From: Hemicentrotus pulcherrimus
Taxonomy: Eukaryota; Echinodermata; Echinoidea; Camarodonta; Strongylocentrotidae
NCBI GenBank assembly: GCA_003118195.1
Contig: BEXV01000008.1
Span: 187,461-251,460 of the forward strand
DNA length: 64,000 nt
Reading direction: 5' to 3'
Below the pieces are notes generated by a model. It searched no databases, had not been told where the DNA came from, and worked only from the letters and a program-made list of their open reading frames with translations. Both the position numbers and the translations under genes were made by a program. This document shows, piece after piece, positions 38,001 through 50,420 of the stretch. Position 1 is the first letter of the stretch. Every line of letters starts with the position of its first letter.

Positions 38001-39951
38001 TAAACACGGATTCTCAGGTGTGGGGATGATAAATCATTGTGAAAGACACCGATGGACATATTTCTTTGGGGTTTAGATGGATCTCGGGGTTTTACCATTA
38101 TTTATATGAAGCTTGCTCTGAAGGGCTTGATAGAGCCATATACGCTCTCTTTCCAAACCTCGTTCTCTTGAAATTAAACAGATCGCATATGTGAAGGAAA
38201 ACACTCCGATCCAGACGTCAATCAGCATTTGTACTGAATATAGACATTTACGAATATGACATATGCCTTTCAGAAAGAAGTTCATGATGGGCCTGCCTGT
38301 ATATTTGCTTTTGCTTTACCTGGCTTCATAGCAATATGGTGTTTTTTTTAGATGAATGGCGGGTAATGGATGAATAGAAAAAATATAATCGGACGACATT
38401 TATCAATTCATATAAATAGTTGAACATAAAAACGATGTTCCACATGTAAAAAGGTTCATCTCATTGACCGTACAATTCATCACAATTTTTTGGATCCAGG
38501 GTTTTATCATCTAATACTAACATGACAAACTTTTGTAAATAAATGACACACAGACTATTTTAGTGAGTGGTCAATTATATCCCTTTCATTTTTTCTTTCA
38601 TTTATATTGCCCTTGTTAAATATAAAACCAGTTTTCAATAAATCATTTCAAGTATGTACATTTATTCATTTGGCTATATTGCAAAGAGAATCACCAAAGC
38701 ACATCGCGGATTGGGGTACAGATGGCTCCACGGTTCAAATGTATCTTATTAACATCGTATCCGCATATTTCAAAACATTCAAAAGAGGGCGCACCTGAAA
38801 AGTTACATTTTTAGCATGCTAGATATTTTCTCCGCAAAATGTGTCAAATATTTGAAGTAATGCAGATTTTAGATGAAGGACTTCTGTTGAGATGAAAAGC
38901 TATATTGAAACTGATGCTCCGTTATTTCGTCTTAAAAGACAGGACTGCTGGTATATCAGTAAATGTAAAGGCTTAAGTTCCTCGCTATTTAGCACATAAA
39001 ATAATAAAAAAACACTAATACATTATCTGCTTAATTGTTATAATTTTCTGTTGCTTCCAGTCCGTATTTTCTAGTGTGTGTGTGTGTGTTTTACTTAGTA
39101 TACAAACTGCAATAGTACACATGCACTCGCTAACTCGTTAATGTGTAAATTACTTGTTAAACAAATCGCCCTTTGGTGTCAATAACACTCGTTAAATTTG
39201 AGAGTTATTTTGTGATGGATAGAAAGGGTCATAAAGCATTCACTCCCTCTACGGAATGATAGGTTAATGAGGTGATGATATGAGGTGGCAAAAGACTTGA
39301 CTTTAGGCCACAAGCTCGTTCGAGCTACAATGGGGATCGCGTATAAACAACATCATCCTTCTCATATATCATCTTGCCAACCCCTTGACTCCACGCTGCC
39401 CATCTCGCCTTACTCGAGCTCACTCTGGTCGAGTGATGCGGACATCTTTCTTTTATTTTCCTCCATGATCTCGCTGACCGTCTAAACGATGGTGGTGACG
39501 TTTTGGCCGAACAAAACACGATGAGGTTTGGTGCTGACAAATTTGGCCGACTGACCATTGGGTTGTCTTTTGACAGACACGTACTAACGATGCTTTGATC
39601 TTTCTGGTCATGCCCTCTTATACACGTTGGAGTAGTGGCCAAGGATACTGTGCAAACTGATCCCACTGCCCAAATCCAAATTTTAGTTTGGTGGACAACC
39701 CCTTTGGTTACATGAATCGAGTGGTTATTGCCTTTATCATGTTATGTATTCAGCCTTTACTGTGACCCTGTAAATTTAGATTCCGAACAGTCAACTAAAT
39801 TCAAAGCATTTCTGTTTCAGTAATTTTAATGATGTTGCCGTCTCCCTGGTCTTTCTTATTGTGGAGGAAATAGAGATAGAAACAAAGCTAAATTATTTAA
39901 GCATTTAATGTAATTTCGCTGTCGACAACATAGAGTTATATGTATCTGTGA
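35065..39951. other. No gene seen; unknown base at 36881
   Basis: Includes a poly(A) run at about 35505-35521, a single N beside a T-run and G-run at 36881, a GT run at about 39074-39090 and moderately G+C-richer patches at about 37440-37620 and 39280-39680. Open frames up to 113 codons (39325-39666, minus) carry no recognised motif. Confidence 0.4.
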
Positions 39952-40110
39952 TTGAATTTGAATTTGAATTTATTAAAATAACATCGTCACAGGGTATAGG
40001 TATTATGAAATTTCGTTACAGATAATTACAAACAAAAGATGATTGTGTAGGTAACACAAATATTTAATTCGGAAATCATTGCAGTAATATTTAACTTCTA
40101 ATTCCATCAA
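39952..40110 (-). mobile_element. Short LINE 3' end fragment
   Basis: On the minus strand a noncoding stretch ends in AATAAATTCAAATTCAAATT, a short tandem tail typical of CR1/L2-like LINE 3' ends as I recall them from marine invertebrates. No reverse-transcriptase coding sequence remains. The 5' limit is uncertain. Confidence 0.4.
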
Positions 40111-40199
40111 TATGCTTCTGAAATGAAATATAATATTTGAAATATGAATCTCAAGCAGTGTGAATAAATATTTTGGTGATCACGATTCATTCACATCAC

Positions 40200-40700
40200 A
40201 ATCTTCTCTCTCTGCACCAGTTCCAGTCCGAGGAGTCCAGGGATTTGACTGGACTTTCCCTGACCCTATCACAAGGACGGTGTGACCAAAATGACCACCG
40301 CCGTGTCAAGAATGTCCGCATAACTTTCCCTGGATGTCCGAGTCATTAGACTAATCATTTAGGTTGTCCCCCTCCCAGGTCCCCCTCCCCGTGCCATGCC
40401 CGGGAGGAAGGTGGACCGACCCACACCCGGGCTCGGTGGTCTGCAGATCAATCACCGTTAACTGACCATTATCGAAGGTTACCAACACTGCCTACACCGT
40501 TAGAAAAAGGACGAGAAATTGGTGTCCACTTGTCGCTCGGCTTTTGTTTCAAGATCCCTCTCGGATTAATGCTAATGATAACACAAGTGTAAGCGATGAG
40601 CTGTTTGGAGTGAATTATCGGCAAGTCCTTGCTGGGGGCGCTACGGGCGAGACCGCGGCGTCATGTATCTAGAACAATGGGCGATCGAACATTCTTGCTG
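40200..40700. other. G+C-richer non-coding block, possible regulatory element
   Basis: A block of about 500 bases stands out from its A+T-rich surroundings. It contains a duplicated GTCCCCCTCCC/GTCCCCCTCCCC word near 40370-40390, the palindromic CCCGGG-containing words near 40400 and 40427, and CCGCGG near 40655. No exon with coding bias was recognised. It might be a conserved non-coding element or promoter; this rests on composition only. Confidence 0.25.
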
Positions 40701-41462
40701 TCATTCTTCTGTCACTCAAGCAAGCAGAGGAATGTATCAGGTTTACTACAGAGCTGGTTCAGCAGGAATTCCCCTCCAAAAACAGGAAACAAGAACACAA
40801 GAAAAAGGACAAACGAGTAAACGGAAAAAAAGGAAAAAAAGAAAGGGGGCGAAAAATATGCGTAAAATAGAAGAAGAGGGGCACTCTTCTCACTTGAAGG
40901 AGGCCGATCAGTTTCAGGCTATTCATACAATATGCATCAATTCAAACATTTTAGTAAATGATATCACCATAACATCCCTCAGCTAGCCATACTATAATAT
41001 ATTTAGGCTAACAGACGGTTATTTGTAAAGGCTTATTTCAATATGTCGCGATTATTCAATTAATAAGAATATTAAATCATTACTTCTTTAGCCATTAGTA
41101 TTGCCAATATATGCAGCTTTGGGAAATATATTTGAACGTATTTAGATCTGGAAAAAAAAAAAGAAATCTTAACGAATATCTATTTTACACATAATTATAC
41201 ATAAAATGCACATTTCACAGTGTATTATAAAATTGAGAATACATTGTAAATAACGAAAATGAAAAAGAATCGCAGGAGTATTGTGCTTTTTCTCAAATAT
41301 TTCAATGCGCATTACATACACGCATGCGCATAAAGTGAATTATCGTACCTGCGTTATGACATATAATCGTAAACTGAAAAGCAATGATCACATGACGTTA
41401 TTTGACCATTCAATCAAATCACAGATTATGCCAATATCTACTTTATTTGAAACCCACTAAAA
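40701..41462. other. No gene seen
   Basis: A+T-rich. The open frame 40663-40986 ends in a Lys/Arg-rich stretch encoded by an A-rich tract and is probably not a gene. Confidence 0.35.
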
Positions 41463-41848
41463 TTAAAGATAAAGTTGAGTTCTGGTCATGCGGTTGCATT
41501 GTGAAAGAAAAGGTGTGGAATCGATCAGAAAAAGTTGATCATGTAACATATATTGGTGTGTACTGCAAGGTTCTGAGTCATCAAAAATTATAAAAAAAAT
41601 TGGCCCAGTCTTGGTAAGTAAGTAACACGCAACTGTACACAGAAAGATGTATATAGAACTACACAAAAATGTGGCATAAAAATCGGGCCTCTTTTCTAAG
41701 CTTTTCATTACTTGCCATATGCATTTGAAGAGTCAGAGTTTTCAACATTTTTTTATCTGATGTTCTTCCACACTGTCTTGCATAAAAACAATGGTAATGC
41801 TCTCAAATTAATTTTTCACCTCTCCCAATAACTTAACCTTCACTTTAT
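41463..41848 (+). mobile_element. MITE copy 2, opposite orientation to copy 1
   Basis: The first 23 bases are identical to the outer inverted repeat of copy 1. The following sequence aligns with the minus strand of 34330-34720 through to the right end at about 41848, where the terminal repeat is more decayed. The open frames here share the peptide KDKVEFWSC with that copy purely because of the repeat. No transposase is present. Confidence 0.75.
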
Positions 41849-42016
41849 TGAACAGATTCGTGCAATACTTGGAGATGCGATTATATTCTCTTTTTTTTTT
41901 GTTGCTCGATGAAATCAATGTAGAACTGATTTGACATTTGTTCCAGCGACAATTATATTGCTCAGGGCCTGATTTCGTCACAAGTATAGGGTCAATATGG
42001 TTGCAATTTTGTTTAA
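41849..42016. other. Nothing recognised
   Basis: A short spacer between the MITE and the telomere-like words. Confidence 0.3.
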
Positions 42017-42039
42017 GGTTAGGGTTATGGTTAGGATTA
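42017..42039 (+). repeat. Short degenerate telomere-like repeat
   Basis: GGTTAGGGTTATGGTTAGGA is a short run of TTAGGG-like words. It is too short and impure to show a former chromosome end and may simply be part of an interspersed repeat. Confidence 0.4.
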
Positions 42040-42163
42040 CTGTTGGGGTATATTTTATATGGTCCAGGATGAGGTTAAGAATTTGGTCAGTGAAGAACAT
42101 TACCGGATAGCAATAATCACGCAGGAGCATGTGTCGGACAACCCTGACAAATATCGGTCGGGG

Positions 42164-42252
42164 AGAGTAGGGGAGAAGAGAAAGAGAGAGAGAGACAATT
42201 AATGTGTCACAAATCCAACTACTGCCCCCCCCCTTTTTTTTAATTTGTGTGT

Positions 42253-42287
<35 letters not shown>

Positions 42288-42300
42288 TTCTCATTCTCTT
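42164..42300. repeat. (GA)n, C-run/T-run, then (CT)n: inverted microsatellite pair
   Basis: GA-rich sequence at about 42164-42195 and CT-rich sequence at about 42255-42300 flank a C9T8 homopolymer pair. The halves are complementary in kind and could pair as a long hairpin. Confidence 0.8.
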
Positions 42301-43813
42301 ATTTGCCAGATTGACATGTTAAGAAAAACAGAAAACGTGCAACGATTTAATAAGGAGTATTGATGGTTCAAGAAGGAAAAGAAATACAGTGAGCTGAAAT
42401 TTAGAAGTCAAGATCAAACTCAAAATAAGATGGAAATGAAAGAATACGCCTGAGGTGATGCGGAAATCTAACTCAGGTCTATGGCGTGAAGAGAGTCTAT
42501 CCGTTTGTTATTTGTTTTTGCGAGAAGGAAATCAAATATTTCATCACCATTCGATCGGTCTTTAAAGGTATTAATGAAGAAAGAGGAAAAAGGGTGAGTA
42601 CTGCCAGACATTAGTGGAAGAATCCCGAAAGGAACTGATTTGGAAACAAGACTTCGCGAAAACAAGAATAAAAAAAGGAGTTCGTCTGTGGTATTTTAAA
42701 AGGCGATAAATATCTTCGAGTTCCCCTTTGATTGTACCTCTGTACTCTTTTATAACTTTTCAAAAGCTTTAGAAAATTAATATACTCATTCAAAACTTCT
42801 GTCACCTCACCTCTAAAAGCGCATAGCCTTTGTAACCCATCGAATTTGATGTTGTCTGTTTGGTGACGAAGGAGGTGGAGGGGGGGGGGCGTATCAAACT
42901 AAAACCTGTCTTTACAGATGTCCATCATATTTTGAAATGTTTGTCATTCTCATAATCCGGATAATCATCGTCTAGAATTGTCGACGTTGTTTAATACTCA
43001 TTATCGGTCTTCAAATGTTTAGGAACGGATGTAACCAGTATTATTCCACAATAGCGTGTTAAACATCCGACATGACGACGATCATCTTCATATTTGCGCA
43101 GGTGTCGAATCTGCAAGGACTAACATCGTACTAGATCATTCAAACATGGCGTAAGCGGATCGACTTTCACCTTTTTTTTAGAGGCAAAGTTACAAAGTGT
43201 CAATCGTTCACAAATTTCACATTTTTAAAGAATATCTTGAAATACTGCATAGAGCAGTTCGTATTATATGATACTTTAAAAAATTGAAACTAGACTAGAA
43301 CCATCGGGCAAAGTAAAGGTACAATGTATGCACTTTAGCATGGAGTAAAAAACAAACATTTGTGAATAGCTTTATATTACTAGTCTAAAATCCTGAGCAT
43401 ATCTTAATAGGTAAACAAAATTAGAGGGTCTCACATTATGTGAAATATCTTTCTTCCTTCACAATTTTTTTTAATAATTTTCAAAACTAAACTACCTTCT
43501 TAGTCTTTGAGTACTCATCAGCCCTTCCAAATCTTCGCTAACATGAGCAAAGCCTGGCGAGAAACACAACACCCGAACAGCATGTTGACTAATTAATGAG
43601 ATTGGAAGTGGAAATCTTATCATTCGTTCAAGGGAACTATCGAGGAAAAATCCTGCGCCGGTTCTACTCAAAGTTTCAGTCTTCGGCGATGAGAGGACGT
43701 GACTACAGGGTTATAGCAAGAGAAAGAATCAACTTTTTAATGTTTTTGTTCATATTTTGTTTTCTCTCTTACCTCTCATGTGCCTTAAATGATCTCTCTT
43801 TCTTTCTATGTAT
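42301..43813. other. No gene seen
   Basis: A+T-rich, with a G-run near 42878-42889. Nothing recognised. Confidence 0.4.
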
Positions 43814-43885
43814 CCCTCTCACCCCCTCTCTCTCTCCCTCTCCCTCTCTCTTTCTCTCTCTCACTCTCACTTTTCATCTCTCTCT
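43814..43885. repeat. (CT)n-rich tract
   Basis: A C/T tract dominated by CT dinucleotides. Confidence 0.9.
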
Positions 43886-44032
43886 AATGATCCCGCATAA
43901 TATGTTTATTTATGCTTGTTGGGTTTTTCATCTCTTTTTGGTTTTCTTTTGCTCCACATTATTTTTCTATAATGTGTTTAGCTTTCTGATTATAATAGAA
44001 AAGGAAAATACACACACATACATGTATACATA

Positions 44033-44034
44033 CA

Positions 44035-44073
<39 letters not shown>

Positions 44074-44074
44074 A
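44033..44074. repeat. (CT)n(CA)n compound microsatellite
   Basis: CT dinucleotides change directly to CA dinucleotides. Together with the tract 150 bases upstream it keeps a 177-codon frame (43596-44129) open, the longest unbroken frame here not made of Ns, but its product is low-complexity. Confidence 0.9.
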
Positions 44075-47000
44075 TTGTACTAAACATGATCGCAAAGAAT
44101 TTCAAAAATCGACCTTAGTCATCCAATAGCCTTGTCCATCACATTTTCAAACGTTCAATAATTACAATGACGCATTACGTAATCCAAATATGATTTAATT
44201 GAGACATATTAGCGTGACTAAAGGGTATAACTATTGACAATTTCTGCTTATTTTTCGAAATTGTTTACGATCTTGCTATAAATGCTCCAGTAATGAGGTC
44301 TTCATTTGGGCCCGATAAGTACCATCTTTATTTTTCTCACTTTAGAATATGAAAGACATGATTTCATGAATCTTTAATATTTCATTTTTCAAACTGTTAA
44401 TACGAATATAATGTTCATATTCCATTTTATCGTCTGTTTGTGTCTTTTCCTAGTATTATCCATTCCCCAATTGTTTTCGTTATCTTGTAATTTTTCATAA
44501 CAGTTGTAATTCTTATTTTTATATTTCACTACCCATGGGGACCCCTTGACAAATTTACATTTGGGTTGATATTCACAGGAGGACGTTTTAAAAATAACTT
44601 TTAGACAGTTTCTCACGAAACACGTGTTTATATAATACAGAAATAGAGATTTCCTTTCAGACAAAGCTGATCTGTATAATTATGACCGAATCGAGAAAAT
44701 ATCAGAAGGAAATAAACAAGCAGAGAAGAGAAACTCTCTATCGCGTGATCCTTAGTGAATGCACCGTTCCCACGTAGAGTGTGTCATTTGACAGGGTCTG
44801 TCGTCTGGTGTTTCAACCCCTTTCATTTTTGGCGTCTCTTCGTCATCGCTTTCCCGCGTTTTCCCCTTGCTCAAATGCCTCCCCGCTTTTAAGCCTACCG
44901 GAAAATTGCCTTATCGCCAAAAGGTCCGGCAGTTAAATCCTCCAAATGCTTGCTCACTGAGGGCTGTGTGAAGTGAATGGAAAACCTGTCACAAAACATG
45001 TGAATGCTTCAGTCTAGAGCAGCTTCAAACAAACATGAGTTAATGCACCTCTCTGGAATGATTAAAAATTTCCAGCGAACATTATTTTTTAAAGATACCA
45101 TAATTCTCTTCGGAGCTGTATTATAGACTTATATCATGCTTATGCACACGTATTATATTCTAAATAGTTTTGAAGCTTTAACGGAAGTTATCATAGCAAA
45201 TTTTTACCCGGAAGTTAAAGGATAGTGATGTAGCAAAATGAAAGGGATGTAAGATGATCCCTGTCAGGTTTTTGAGATTCTGGAAGTTTAGGGGAAGTCT
45301 TTTCGTAGGAAGTATGGCTTTACTACACAGACTTCTTATTTTCAGGTGCTTTCTTCTTATACCTCCGGTATGGAATGATTACTTCCTCTCAAAAATGAGT
45401 CGATGATATTCAGCAAAAACTGTAGTAAATGAAAATAATGTAGACATGGATGAGTGTACATGTAGTCAATCATCCTCACTTGAACTATCTGTTTATTTTG
45501 TTAGCATTTATTCACTAGTCTTGAATTTAAAAAAATTGTCAGTTGCTCTACATAGTTTCCTTTACAGTATTTTTTTTATAAATACCGAATACAGTATTTG
45601 TTTTCACATTTGTATCATAAATGGTTTTTCATAAAATGGACTATTGATTTGGGTCTATTAGTCTGATAATATTATCTCATTTACCACCAAGAGAAAATGT
45701 TAGGCTCCCATTTTTTTTTTAAAGATTAAGTTTTTAACATTGTCTCATGTTTGTATTTTCCAATAATCTCTTACCTATGTGCAATGCTTTTCGGATTTTG
45801 TAAAGGAACATTGAAAACTTTTGTTATATTGTGATGAAGTCACTTCATCCAGTCAATATAATTTTTCCAACGAAATTGTTTTCAGAACGCTGCCAAGTTC
45901 ACGTGATAGTTTATTTTAAAATGCGTTTCAACAGAATTCAACATCAACATAAACCTTCAAATACTTGGTCAGTATTAATGACACGATCATTAAGTTACCC
46001 TTCGGATTTTCTGAATAATTCATGTTGAATATCAAGTATGAAGAAAACACAACACACAGTTATTTAAAGCTTGTACACTCACTAATTTCGACGAATCACT
46101 TTACGCAGGAGCGATATGAAATTCTAAGCTGTCGATAGAGGGCCTCGTGCAAAATGATTTTCTTTTTTTTTCTTCAGCCGAACGTTGCTCTTTTACTCTT
46201 GAGAGCTAGATCAATATTGCTCATACACAGACAGTGATTAATTGAAAGCCTGTGATACCTTGGGATGCTTGCGTGTATATAAGGAATGAAAACAATTTTC
46301 TCGAACAGCTTACATGTATGAAATGTCTGTACAGGGAGAAAGTTATGACATATACATTTTAGAATGGGGTGCTATTCATTCTAATATCAAGCCCCAGTCA
46401 AGTAAAACAAAATTGGAAACAGCTACTTTCGAAGCTGTTAAGGGTATTTTCAACGGTTGTATTTCATTCAGATTTACGAGTTTTTGAATGAACGTTTCTT
46501 ACTCCACCGAGACACGAGCGATGCCTACGTAGCAATTTATTCTTCCTTTCTCTTGTTTTCACTAACGCCCTAAATCTTCTGATGGAACTTTACCTAATGC
46601 AGCAACCATTAATAATTCCACTTTCCTCTCCTTTGTTTACAAATCATTTCCAATCCTAATTTTGAAGTAGGTCGTTACCATCAAGTTTAGCAAGACGCAA
46701 TGGATATATCATCCTTATTAATGGGCCATCCGGGACATATTTCACGCTCAAGTTCGCGAGGGGCCCACGCAAGACTGTCTATATCAAACGTGGAATTAGT
46801 TGTCATACAAGACTTTCACATTCTCAGTTAGGAGAAACCACTTATCAAAATGTTTATCCTTTAACTCATTGTGTAAACATTACCTGATCATAATGAACAA
46901 CGTTTGAGTTTGATATTACGTAGATTGGAAATGTGGCTGTTATTATATACAATGAAATTATCAACTGTTTCCCGCCGTAAAACATTAAATGCGTTATCAT

Positions 47001-50000
47001 CATCAGAGATGGAATGAACAAGACAAACAAAAATACAATAGTTAATTGCTTGTTTATTTCTAATTTTTTGAGCCTAAAAGATGGGTTTATTGATTTATCA
47101 GAAGAAAAATAAATTATGATTGAGATCACCCTATCTGGTAGGAGAGAGGTGCACAAAAAGAACAGCTACCGGAAAAATTACAAACAAAGTTAATCAGTCA
47201 AAGTATTTTAGTCATATTAATGTTCGATCACTATAATTTGAAAATCCATTTGACCCGCATGTACAAAGCAATATTGATTTTTTTCACCTAATAAAATAAT
47301 GTGACTAAACATTGTATTGTGTTTTTCGTTTCCAATCTCAATGAAATTGGTATTTCCCGAGATACGCTTATCCGTTAAAGCGGGGTCATACTTGTTTGAT
47401 ATAGTTGATGACGATTTACACATAGGCCTTGGTAATTTCAAGCATTAAATTAAAACCGACGCTGCACTAACTGTTTATTATAAGTAACTAGAGAAAATTA
47501 ACCAGTGGGAATAAAATTCTAAAAACAGAGTAATTTGAACCGCTTTGGATGAAGCCTATAGAAGAGAGGTGCTCGTCATATCAACCTTTGTGCCTGGCTC
47601 ACATCGTCTGGCATCAGGTTGCACTTTCTTTAATTTATGGAATCCGTCCGCGAAGGTCAGGGTTATGAACGGGTCCGTCTCCTCCCCGTTGGTTTAGCGG
47701 CCAAGGGCTGCCAAGGGGGTAGTTAAGGTGGGAAGACTTAGGACCATCTAGTCTCATACCAAGGCTGAGTTGTTGGGGGATTACTATTGTTCTAGTATTC
47801 TAATCAACTAATCTAAAAATAAATCAAATACAGAGGTAAATTGTCTGTTCAGCATTTAAGAGCTATTAATAATCAGTTTTAATACAGTCTTCGTATATCA
47901 GCTGCAATCGATCTGGACACGGAGAACAAGATATTTTCACATAAAGTCTGGAGGTCAGGCTAAAAGTCGCCTGTCTTTCTTTCTATGTTGTCAGAAAGCA
48001 CTTGTAAACAAAGGCAGTTGCTCTGTCTGATGGCGTGATGACATGGTAATCTATAGGCCCATGTAGGAGTGACCCTAGCTAGTGACATACATGAAACATT
48101 AATGGAAATCAAGTTGTCGAAAAACAAACAAACACATACTCGAAAAAACGAAAGAAAATACAATAACAACAACATAATGATAATAATAATGCATTAATAT
48201 TTATACAATCATAATTAAACAAATTATAATAATAATCAAGACCATTTTTAATAATAATAACAATGATATTGCATGGTTCTAGAAAATTATAATTTGATAA
48301 TGACAATATCAATATAATATACATAGGCCTAGTTAACAACTAACTTATTTATAGTATTTCCAAGTTTTGTTATTTTACGTGTATGTTCAGATAAAAATTA
48401 CTTGTCCCGATTTCTGTTTCTTGAAAATGTAAAATATTAAAGCTTACATCTAAAAGTATCCATCAAAACTGTTTTTTTTTTCTTCATATAAAAGATATTC
48501 AAAAGGAACATACACATGTATATAACGCAATATATTAGTCTATGATATATGAACGTTTATTTTGGGGGGTAAAACTAGCATGGAAATGTTGATTCCTTGA
48601 ACAAATTAAAGTGACTGTCGCCATTTCTCACAGATTTCCTTTTCTATGAAGTTTATTTCAAATCAATACTACATCTATTTGCTCACTTCTACACTGAAAA
48701 AGATTAATTAAAATATTTTGAAATACTGCCCTGATCTAAAGATCGGGACGGTTTGAATGTTTATGGTAATTAATCCATTTAACTTATACAAACGGTATAG
48801 AAACGGAACTTAGGGTATTGAATGATGCTATTGTGTATAATAATTGTTTAATTACCATGGCAACTGCCATTCTTCCATGTGTGTTCTTCGTATGAAAAGA
48901 ATCGCAACAACTTCCGTATTTTTGCTGTCCTATTATACACCCGGTTGGGTATGATCAAAATTACCCCCAGCCTAACAAAGCTACACATAATAAACGCAGC
49001 ATCAAAATCATGAACGGACACATTTGACGTATTTTCATGTTCTTTTTTCTTTTCTTCATGGGTCTAAACTTTTTTTTTAATCAGTACACCCTCGCAGCCG
49101 GGAGCCGCCATAAAGATTTATGACTCCAACAGCAGGTTGCATCTCGCCTTCTGCTTCATCTCCAGCGTATATAGGCTCTGCTCAGCCCGAGCTCAGGCCT
49201 CTAACACGTACTGCATACATCGGGCTTGCCAACTGCCGGATAAACTGGTCCTATCAACAATACCAATTATACAACCACATGCTCAGTCATTAATTTTGTG
49301 GGCTAAATTTGGCGAAAGATTGTAAGATTCACTGCTTTCCCTAGATTTATTTTTATTCTAAAAATAAATAGCGAAATTGATTTAGGAGTTAATGTTAATT
49401 TATCTATGTTGTATGAACTGAAAAACAAACGTACCCGTTAATATCATACACACATTTAATCAGTGCCTTCGTTAAATGTATAACTGATTTTAATTTCCCA
49501 ATAATGCCAGCATTTCGATTAAAACAGGTCATTGATGCTTTTTGCCGAGATTGTATGATACTCTGTGATATTCTCATAAGATTGAGTGAGCGAAATGTGT
49601 TATAAGCTGATCTTAAATTGAAAAACAAAATAAATGCAAATCATATTTCTGTCTAATAAAACTATGTAAAAACCTTTATAACTATAAACAGAACTAGAAA
49701 TAGAATACCAGAATCATTACGTGGAGCGTTTTTCTTAATATGTTTTTATTTATAGCAGTTCGTGTTACAATGGCCTTCACCTGATTTTATAAACGTTTCC
49801 GTTTTATTTTATAAAATCCACCCCAAAAAATATAAGCAATAATTTACATGCATAATGATAATACATATGTGTGTACCCTTAACACTTTCAAGGTAATGTA
49901 AAATCATATTAAACTTACATGAAATGTAAATACTTGGTTCATTCATCGAAATTAGAGATTTAAGCACAGTCGAATGATCATTAAAATTTAGATTTTTGTT

Positions 50001-50175
50001 GTATTGCACAAAAACAATAATAATAATAATGATTACAACAATATCAAGAATGTTAATGACAATTATAATACTTTTGAGGTCTGTGAATAATTATGAATGA
50101 CAATGTGAATGGTACTATTGATAATTTGATATATGTGCTAGGATTTAATTTAACAAATTCGTTTGATAGCTCTCT
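44075..50175. other. No gene seen
   Basis: About 6 kb of mostly A+T-rich DNA. An AAT/ATA simple-sequence patch lies at about 48170-48260 and a G+C-richer patch at about 47560-47740. No exon, tRNA or repeat family was recognised. Confidence 0.4.
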
Positions 50176-50420
50176 CTAAAAAAAAATGTACTTAATATTA
50201 TTGTAGATCAATATACGTCAAGTATTTGGGGAAAAAATGTATATATACCTGAAATGTTTAATCTTAAATTGTTTGGGTAAAAAATGAGCAAAGCGTCACA
50301 AACGCTTGGAAAAGACATACTGGTTGTTTTTTGTAATGCTATTCCCATGGATTTTGTACATAATATAATTTTCCATTTTGTAAAGTGATTGGAGTATACT
50401 AAACTTGAACTTGAATTTCA
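50176..50420 (+). mobile_element. LINE 3' end fragment
   Basis: Non-coding sequence ends in TAAACTTGAACTTGAATTTC at about 50399-50418. This is the short tandem AACTTG-type tail that I associate with CR1-like LINEs of marine invertebrates. No recognisable reverse-transcriptase C-terminus precedes it. The upstream limit is uncertain. Confidence 0.4.

Noticed and set aside
40663..40986. 107-codon open frame after a G+C-rich block
   Set aside because: The Lys/Arg-rich centre comes from an A-rich tract. There is no recognisable motif, and the second frame through the same DNA is equally open.
42017..42039. Interstitial telomere
   Set aside because: Only about three to four impure TTAGGG-like words; listed as a minor repeat only.
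43596..44129. 177-codon open frame, plus strand
   Set aside because: It stays open because it crosses CT and CA microsatellites. The product is Leu/Ser/Phe- and Thr/His-rich low complexity with no domain.
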